18,877 bases of DNA. Source: Saccoglossus kowalevskii. Taxonomy: Eukaryota; Hemichordata; Enteropneusta; Harrimaniidae. The stretch's first letter is position 1; every line of letters begins with the position of its first letter. The position numbers and the translations under genes are program-made. The stretch covers positions 147,512 to 166,388 of the forward strand of contig NW_003105600.1 of the NCBI RefSeq assembly GCF_000003605.2, given 5' to 3'. The notes beneath the pieces are model-generated. The model was not told the DNA's origin. It ran no database searches and worked only from the letters and a program-made list of their open reading frames with translations. This document shows, in pieces, positions 9,701 through 18,500 of the stretch.

Positions 9701-10228
9701 ACAAAATCCACCCACTTGTTGAATGTCGATGGGTCTGAACTTTAAGTTGTTGAATTGAGCGACTCTAACGTTTAGATGACAAAACATGAGAATTTAAAAA
9801 AAGCTTAAGGAACAACCAAAGCTGAAATATGAAATGCATCTTACTTTTTCGCAAACTTTTTCAAGACCCATCTTCTTCCTATGTTTAGTACTGTTTACAT
9901 CAATATTAGGTTACTTATGTTTACTTTCTAGTGAAGTGTCTCGTAACCATTCGGTGACAATTGCGATGAAACAAATTTCTAGGAAAGTTTTTTTTTCGTT
10001 GAATTCAAAGAGAAAGCAGAATAGCTAATAAAAATGAAGTATAAGATGAAATAAATGTTGAAACCGGTAAACCGACGCTTTGCTAAGCTTGAATAATTAA
10101 CTGATGTCAATCAATATCACGTATCAGCATGCGTTAGTCTAATCATCACACACATATACAACAGTTCATAATGTGTTGCTCATTACCACATAGCGAGATC
10201 AACCAAAAGTATTAAAATCACGTTCGCC
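9701..10228 (+). repeat. Directly duplicated unit, copy 2 (contains family B copy 4)
   Basis: It is the shortened copy of 8664-9359; about 250 bases of that unit, including the TATA tract, are replaced by about 40 bases between roughly 10045 and 10088. The core ORF fragment SSEVSRNHSVTIAMKQ is kept. A T8 run breaks the frame shared with the sister copies. Confidence 0.8.
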
Positions 10229-10555
10229 TATACATGAAGGTAATTCGAAGTTCACAAAGCCGATTGAAAGAATTGTTTTGTACGAGAATTTTGTGTAATC
10301 TCAACTTCCGCTATTCTCTTCCGCATACATATTTTTGAACGAGGTCGCCTAATTTACTCAACTAATCAGTGCAGTGGTATATAGTATATAGGCATATAGG
10401 CGAGTTCCGTGTTCCATGAAATACATTCTACAGTTATTCGAAATTATCTATCTATAATAAAACTTACTTTAAGTTATTACCCATGTCGCACAGATCACAA
10501 CGTATCAGAGCAATGTATGTTTACAAGAAAAATCGTTTACCGGCTTACCAAATGA

Positions 10556-10687
10556 TATTATAAATACACTAAGAAAGGGAACGTTGCTACGGTGGGAATT
10601 GGAACTTTTTTCTACGAGAATGGTCTAATCGATCTAAAAGCCAACGAATTCAAGGAAGGTATGCTCGCCAGAAAACGCCAGCTATGA
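10556..10687 (+). other. Open segment resembling coding sequence, unassigned
   Basis: An ATG-less 43-codon open frame containing KGNVATVGIGTFFYENGLID and then LKANEFKEG ends at TGA 10685-10687. The composition (Gly, Val, Phe, Asp, Glu) is more protein-like than the surrounding Lys/Ile/Asn-rich frames. A GT at 10659 (GAAG|GTATGC) could be a donor. There is no good pyrimidine tract before it. It could be an exon or exon remnant of the peptide gene upstream, or chance. Confidence 0.15.
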
Positions 10688-11690
10688 GTTTAAACTTAGT
10701 TTTATTGGAATACTTTTTTAAACATAAGACGTGTATTCACAAGACGACATGAAATACATGCATGGGGATTTTCATTCGCTAAAATCTTCTCTCAATTATA
10801 TAATGCCTATAAAAATCTGCGAGAAAGTAGTTTCGTGTCTTATGCCATATTATTATTTCTATTGTACATACATATTACTTATTTGCGTACTTGTACCTGT
10901 GGCCTGAATAAAAATACTTCAATAAAAGTTGCAAGGAAATTGTGTTCAATGGGACGCACATCATGGCGTCTTTCTTTTACAACGCATTCAAAACGAATAT
11001 ATAAAATACACATGAGGTATGACGGAGATACTTCGTTATCCGTGTTGAACACTGCTTTTTTTCTGCGAGGACGAGAAGGTCATACAGACAGGCGAGCCGG
11101 CATAATCAAGTAGGACAAGTTCATCAAACATGGAGGAGGCGTATGACCGTTATCAGTTTTTTGTGATAGTATTTTTGATGAAACTAGAATAAAATATAAA
11201 ATGATATTTGTTTTTATTATCATCACGCACATGTGCAGAATTTATCATCAAACTGATTATCTTCTCAACACGGGACTGTAAAGTAAAGTAGCACATGACC
11301 TTGAACACTTGGATCATCGAGAATTACCTGTTTGAAAATGGTCTTGTTTCAATATACGTCTGCAGAGCGACGTTTACACTGTTGGCCAAGCCAGACACAC
11401 TTGAATTGTGTTTGTAGTTTCGATTGAAGGCAGAATTCAGAAACATGTTTTGGTGAATTGAACACTAAGTAACCGTAATTTATAATTAAAAAAAGTTCAT
11501 TTAAACTTGTTTTTCAATATGGCAATGTATAACAGACATTATATGAATGTTATCATATTTATACAAAAAAACATAATTACATTAAATAACATCATCTAAT
11601 CAGGAGGATAATACTGTTAATTCGGTAAAACACTAAAATGTACCGATTCTGAATTTACTATATTTGCAGTCGTGTTTGATTTAGTTGTGT
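10688..11690. other. Upstream region of the aminopeptidase gene, no gene seen
   Basis: A 92-codon open frame at 10835-11113 begins at a non-ATG codon and shows no domain. The rest is AT-rich, with poly-A-signal-like AATAAAA strings scattered throughout. Confidence 0.5.
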
Positions 11691-11691
11691 G

Positions 11692-11717
11692 TTATCTTAT
11701 GTCAAGGTGCTTTATCT
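11692..11717 (+). promoter_or_regulatory. Two GATA-factor-type sites upstream of the TATA box
   Basis: TTATCT occurs at 11692-11697 and 11712-11717 (AGATAA on the other strand), about 40-60 bases upstream of the TATA box. GATA factors commonly drive gut-expressed peptidases in animals, so the placement makes sense, but six-base sites are frequent in AT-rich DNA. Confidence 0.3.
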
Positions 11718-11753
11718 GTGCATGATACTCATGTGATCAAGGCTCTCCGATAC

Positions 11754-11788
11754 TATATATAACCTACTGTATATTGCTTGATCAGTCC
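11754..11788 (+). promoter_or_regulatory. ANPEP: Core promoter of the aminopeptidase gene (TATA + initiator)
   Basis: TATATATAA begins at 11754. An initiator-like TCAGTCC (11782-11788) has its A at 11784, 30 bases downstream, which is the canonical TATA-to-start distance. This predicts a 5' untranslated leader of about 98 bases before the ATG at 11882. Both elements are read directly; the start site is inferred. Confidence 0.65.
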
Positions 11789-11861
11789 CAAGTGCAATTT
11801 GAGTGGTTTGTAACACGTTGCCATCAGCGTTCTTCGTCTTGTGTCGATTAGTGTGATATTG

Positions 11862-11885
11862 ATGTTTGTTTCTGGTGTAAAATGA
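11862..11885 (+). other. Upstream ORF overlapping the aminopeptidase start
   Basis: Within the predicted leader, ATG at 11862 opens a seven-codon ORF (MFVSGVK). Its TGA stop at 11883-11885 overlaps the main ATG at 11882-11884 in the ATGA arrangement. Such an upstream ORF can lower or condition translation of the main frame, by leaky scanning or reinitiation. It lies inside the transcript only if the start site near 11784 is right. Confidence 0.45.
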
Positions 11886-12558
11886 TGGTTAAATTACATG
11901 ACAATACAACGTTTACACTCTGTGTCAACAGCAAAGCTGTTAAGCCATCTAGACATCGCAGTGGGTATTACATCACAGCGAGAACGATATGTTGTCTGAG
12001 CGTAATACTTCTTGTGTTGTTTGCTGGCGTCGCCTGTCTGTTCTACTTTGCACCCCACGTCGCATCATCGGGCCAAGAATGTGTTCAGGTGAGTAGATTT
12101 AAGGAGACAAACTGTACCATTCCCAAACCAGTAGAACCTAAGGACCCTCCTCCAGAAAAGAGAGACCCGTTTGAAGGTCGTCTCCCTAATTCGTTGAAAC
12201 CAAACCATTATACCATAAAGTTAAAAGTTTATCTGGACGAAGAGGACAAGGAAGATAGGTTCACCTACGAAGGGGAGGTCAGCGTAGTTGTTCATTGCTT
12301 TGAACCGACAAATATTATCAAGATACATAGCAGAGAACTTTCTCTGCAGCAGTCAGATACGCAAGTCATAGACACTGAAGGGAATACAATGACAATAACA
12401 AACCAATCCGACGACACGCTTTATGAATTTTTCATCATAGAATTGAGCTCCAATCTCGCTGCAGGCAAAGATTATTTAGTCAGACTTGTGTTCACCGCAC
12501 CATTAACAAATGATGGTTACGGCATTTACAGAACTTCCTACAACGACCCGGAACCACG
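11882..12558 (+). CDS. ANPEP: Aminopeptidase exon 1: anchor, stalk and start of N-domain
   Basis: This exon encodes 225 residues plus two bases of a split Arg codon. The start is the first of two adjacent ATGs (11882 and 11885); the second has A at -3 and G at +4, so it may also be used. A basic cytosolic tail of about 33 residues precedes a hydrophobic segment (35-57), the type II signal-anchor layout of aminopeptidases N and A. A stalk follows with an N-glycosylation sequon (NCT at 77-79) and Pro-rich [20 protein letters not shown] opens the M1 N-terminal beta-domain, and IYRTSYND near the end matches the family's substrate-side tyrosine segment. The donor is CACG|GTGAGT. Confidence 0.95.
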
Positions 12559-15500
12559 GTGAGTTCATATTCGTTGTTCTGAATGAGCTCGACAACAACG
12601 AAATCAATTTAACCAAGAGATGGAATTTTAATATACACCTAATCAATACCCAATAGGTGGCTGATAGCATCGCAGTACCAACCCAGTGGGGCACGTCAAG
12701 CATATCCGTGCTTTGACGAGCCCAATTTCAAGGCGACCTTTGACATGATTATCATTCATAGAGATACCAGAAATGCGCTGACGTCTATGCCCGTATCGAA
12801 CATAATTGCTCATGGTGTGGACAACTGGGTTGAAAGTCACTTTCAGACTTCAGTTGTCATGTCAACCTATCTCATGGCTATAGTTCGTTTCTGATTTTTT
12901 ACATCAGGAGATTATACGAGAGGACGGATTTGTGGTGAGTTAAAATGTCTGTATTTGATGGTTTTAAGGAAATAATATGAGGTGAACACAGCATATGAAA
13001 AATACTTATCTATAATTTAATTTAATATATAAGATTAATAATTAACCAAACTTAGAAAAAACTTCCAATGCATCGTTTCACCTCATTTACACTGGTTGTA
13101 CTCTCCTGCGATTGTGCTGATATTAGGGGGTCATCAACATATTTACGTTCCCAGCGACACATTGGTGACAGGTTTACTAAATATCTTTGAAATTGGAATA
13201 AATATTCTTTTCATTCATTAAGATATTTATTATTATCATTAAACATGTATATTTGAGGTATTGCTGAATATTCATTCAGCTTATCAGGTTCTGAGTATAT
13301 ATTTGATTCGATTAGTTTCTTCAATTGAACTTTCATTATTATTTGTTTGTTATGTATCTTTATCTAACACTAGTACCGGGTATGGGCACAACCTTCTCTC
13401 ATACATGCAACTAATTATTCACTGGAAACCGGAAATGCCATGCTAGCATATTATGAGAAATACTATGGGGTGCCCTATCCTTTGCCAAAACTTGGTAAGT
13501 ATGTTGCATTATATAGTACTCGTCATAAAGTGTCAAGTTCATTAATTGAACTTACATTACAGCAGAATATTACTTCTCACCACAACATCTGTAAATATAT
13601 ATTTATTTTTACGAAGGCGTGATAATTTTCTTTAATATTTTATTGATCTCCTTTCCTTTTGTATTGATTTTCAATCAAGTTATAGTCTGAAGTATGCAGA
13701 TATTATATTGTTTAACGTTTTAATTTTACTAATTATACATTTTACTAATAATTCATGTTTACAAATTCTGTTGATTGTAATTGTTGATGTACGTTACATT
13801 ACGTTATATAGACAGTGTTGCTGTACCCGGCACTGGTGGTGGTATGGAGAATTGGGGACTTGTAATATATGGCGAAAGCGAAATGACTTACGATGAAATG
13901 GTTCATTCTCCAAGTAGAAAGCAGTCGGTAGCTTCTATCACCGCACACGAAGTCGTACATATGGTAATCGAATTGTTATATAGATGTTAGTTATTATGGT
14001 GGCATTGGTGAAGTATGGTCATGAATTTAGTAATATACTATGTGATTGGGGATATATGCCAAGTACAAAAACCATAATACAATAAGTATGATTGATTTAG
14101 AAATAATCTAAAAAAATACTAAAGATCTCAAACTGACTCTGCTCCATGATTTTGTAGCCAATCTTAGGGCCTATTATATGGTATTAAAACGGGCAGACAT
14201 ATATACATTAAGACTATATAATAAGATAAGTGGCGAAGTGCATATGCCGAGTTGTGAGTTCGATTCTCGTGTTTATATGTTCGTATAAGTGCCTGCGATT
14301 TCGATGAGGGCATTATGAATCAAGTTCTAGGGCAAAAAAAAATAGAATAGATTGAGTTGATCTATTTTTTATTTATTCAATTGTGAAGGGAGTCGACAAA
14401 TATGCACTGTATAGGATGTGCAAAATAAAGATTGCCGATAAAAAATGGAAGTTCATTTGACAATGTCGCCAACGCAATAATAATAACGCAACGAGTGGGG
14501 ACTTTTGAATACTTGTGATACAAAGTTTTATATCATGTCACCTAGACAAACAACTAATCATATAAATTCACCAACTGTAAATGTTCAATATACAGTGGTT
14601 CGGTAATCTTGTTACAATGGATTGGTGGGACCATCTATGGTTGAATGAAGGATTTGCAACCTTTACCGCGAACATTGGTGTTGATTTTGTGGAACCTGGA
14701 CTCACAATTGTAAGTACTTATACAACTTGGAGAAATAGTTGCAGTATGATTCGCGTAAAAATGGGAATATCATATAACATGGTTCGTAATGAAATTTATG
14801 CTTGCAGTGGGACCAGTCTGTTGAGGGACTCCGCTGCGGCATTCAGAGTGGATTCCCGTTCGTCTACTTCTAGACCAATCATAGTGGAGACAGGGTGGAA
14901 TGATGAGGTCAAGGGAATGTTTGATGGAATAACTTACACCAAGGTGAGATTCTAAAATAATTGCGCCTTGGATCATTTGATAATCACATTCTGTTTTATC
15001 GGTTTCAGTGATGATAGATTGCTTTACTATACATTAAATGCTTAAGCTAATCATAATCAGAGGTATTGGGCATCGTTCGAATCAACAGCATCAATAAAAA
15101 CAAAGCCGACTCAAACACTAAGTAGAATGTATGTAATATAGAGTACTTTTCCTCCACCAAGGGTTCTGCTATCGTTCAACATATGAAATGTTTCTTGAGT
15201 GATGAAGTCATAGACAGTGGGATAAGTGACTATTTCAGAACTTATGCATACGGTAATGTGGTCTCTGATGATCTGTGGATGACACTGACAAAAGTAAGTT
15301 GAAATGCTGAAATGTTTCCTGTAATGACTTGAAGCAGGATAATATTTCGTGTTTTCGAATTAACCAATTGAATTTTGTACTAACTGGGATACATTGCTTA
15401 ACATTACACTGCAGTCTCTTTAATTATCATCATCGCTAAAGAGACATTTTAGTCGTATTTATTAAGCATACATGTGTGTCAGCTAGCATGGAATTAACCT

Positions 15501-18500
15501 AGGGTGTACACATGTTTGCTCTTATAGGCTGATGTCGGTCACAAGAACACTAATGTGAAAAAGGTGATGGACACGTGGACTCTACAAGCAGGACATCCAG
15601 TGGTCACAGTAAACCGTACCGGCCCAGACACTGCAGTGGCAACCCAGCAATACTTTATGATGGACCCACATGATTTCTATGATGCCAAATACAACCACAT
15701 GGGGTACAAATGTTTTCATCAAGTCTCAGATGTATTGGGGCAGTAGTTTAGCAAACTTGCATATTTATCAGTACTGTAAAGCTTTATAGATTTGTATAAA
15801 ATAGTGCTTTAGGGAGTACTAGAAATGTGTAAGTCATCTGGTCAAACCAACGAAGTTGGCGAACAATTGAACAGGTTTGCTAACTTGCTGACCAATACAT
15901 CTGAGACATGTGTAAGCATGTTCCAATCATGCAGCGCTTGTGCACAAATCGCCATCATTGATTACAAGACATATTATTATTATATTTGTGAATCTTAATG
16001 GACCAGCAACTAAAACTAGCAATAATAATTATAGTAAACACGTTAATATAATACAGGTACACGTGGTATGTTCCATTGACGTATACATTTGGAAATGACC
16101 CTGATTTTGACAAGCCAGAACAAGCCTGGCTTAACAAGGACGAACCAGGTAAGTAGTATTTAGTATTATTTACATATTTATGTCATAAGAGATCATGTGA
16201 CATATCAGTCCCAATTGATGAAATGTGACATAATGGCACGATCACGAGGGATGAAGAGTTGTATTCATAGATGTTCTGAGATTCACTTTCCATTTCAGGG
16301 GTATTAAATCTTAGTAATGTTGGTGAAAATGATTGGTTACTGGTTAATGTTAATAAGTGGGGATTCTACCGTGTTAATTATGATGATGATAACTGGGGGA
16401 GATTGGCGAACCAACTGAAACATGACTATACGGTAAACAACGATTTAACAGTCTTTTTTTCTTTCGTTAGCTCAATTCACGATGTTGCCCATTGTAGGTA
16501 ACAATTGCGCTAATTTTGAAATTATTGTGTACTAGAAGATCACATACGTCGATGTTTCTAGTTTACCTAACTGAGTCCATCTATTATAGTAAATCGAAGT
16601 TTCACACAACAAATATATAACTATAAATATATTTTACTATGTTCTTTAATTAGGTGATCCCAATTAGGTCACGTACTTCCATAATGGACGACGCATTCAA
16701 GATTTCGCAACCAGGCCACACAGACCACGTGAACGCCCTTCGATTAACAGAGTACATGGACAAAGAATTCGAATATGTACCCTGGGATAGCGTTATTGGC
16801 AATATCGAGTTCACGCGTAGTATGCTGATGAGGACCGCAGAATATGGAATGTTTGAGGTATTTCTGTAAATAGCATCATGAAACCTGATTTTAACTTGTG
16901 TTAATGTGATCGTGAAACAGTGATTGAACAAGTTAATTTTTTCAATAATGCGACCATTTATTAGTACTGTATGCATGCATAAGTCGTTGTTATTTTATTG
17001 ATGATATATCAATGTGGGGTCATTGTGTTATTCGAATATATTATCATGGGGCGTGTATAGATACATTAGTAGGTAACTCAAAATGCTTTTTTCACTTCAC
17101 GTCGCCGCTTTCTGGTCAAACATCGCGACGATTTCACCTATTAGGTATTTTCATATATGTTGTTAGTGGTAATACATTTTTTTTCAATTATCAGATATAC
17201 TGGCGTCATCAAATCACACCCGTTTACGAATCACTGGGATGGGATTTCTCACAAGGAACTGATTTAGATTAGTGAGTGTGAAACCAATGTATCTTAATAT
17301 TATTTGCAAATTGTCAGTGGACGTTCGAATCTTCTGTTCATGCCTTCAAGTAGCGTAATTATAATATTACCAAGTGATGAATAACAGTGTGAAATAAAAA
17401 TAAGCATACATAACAAATGATTTACATATCACACAAGACTAAACGATTGTAATGTTACATCATAAGCTTCTCGTGGATGTCATGATAGAACCATGATAGA
17501 ATCACAATAGAATGCATCCACGTCAGTAATACAAAGCAAAGGATTTTAGTACTTTACAAAACTAATTACATTGATACACATTCTCGCGTGATATGCTAAT
17601 AATAGGATTATATCAACCTCGAATTTCTGAAATTTTAGCTAGAATAATCCATGAATCACATATTGTTATTTCCTTTCAAGTTTCAATCGTGTCAATGCTA
17701 TTGATACAGCATGTCTTTACGGCAACAAGGACTGCGTTGAACAGGCACTGGTACAGTTTAGAGACTGGATGAATACTGGGGACAATGCGTATGTATAACT
17801 TACCAGTATTGATCAGACAACCGATGTAGTGCATGTGTCATTTCTTCATACCAGAATCAATAGAAACTAAATTTCGAAATATGCGTTTGGCAAACGGGTC
17901 GTATTCTGATACCTCTGTCAATAACAAAAATTGCTTTCGCCATGTCATTTTACAGGATCCGTGATGAAGTAAGGCCCACTGTCTATTGCACAGCAATCAA
18001 GCATGGCGGCGTAGAAGAATGGGAATTTGCATACACTCAGGTTATAGAAGGATCTCTTGGTTTAATCGAAATTAAACGATTGCAGAATGCCATGGGCTGT
18101 ACACGAATGTCATGGTTGTTACAGAGGTACTCTCAACTAGAAAATCTATCACATTTGCATCATATAAACAAGAAATTGCATAATGTAAATTGCATATTTT
18201 TCTAGAACACGGACAAATAATAAACTTTATTTCAAAATCTTTCGAATTTTTTGATATGAGATACTTATATAGGATACAAATCATCAGCAATAAAAATCGA
18301 ATACCGTATTTTTTCGAAAAAATTGCTGATTTTATGTCATATGTGTCGTTCGAGTAGAGGGCGTGGCTATGAATTAGTCATGTGATTACTATAATGTGTG
18401 CAATAAAAAATCAACTAACAGAACTAATTTAAAAGTTATAAAATTTGACTATGATTTACAAATTATTTACATTTGTTTTTATTTAGTATATTAAGTGCAG

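Noticed and set aside
10835-11113. 92-codon open frame as a gene
   Set aside because: No ATG at its start, no recognised domain, and no promoter or splice context of its own.
12503-12840. Minus-strand ORFs over exons 1-2 (also 14770-14976, 16650-16976)
   Set aside because: They are antisense shadows of well-supported aminopeptidase exons.
12889-12895. Programmed +1 frameshift at TTC TGA T, resembling the antizyme site
   Set aside because: It would give IVRFDF rather than the family's IVVSDF, lacks known stimulators, and a second unrelated frame break exists in the same gene; a plain indel is simpler.
12883-12907. A 25-base intron in exon 2 that would remove the stop and keep frame
   Set aside because: It is too short for an animal spliceosomal intron, has a poor donor (GTTCGT), and would delete the conserved VVSDF motif that is readable across the site.
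14225-14300. A functional tRNA gene
   Set aside because: The A and B boxes are too close for an anticodon arm, and no acceptor stem can be formed.
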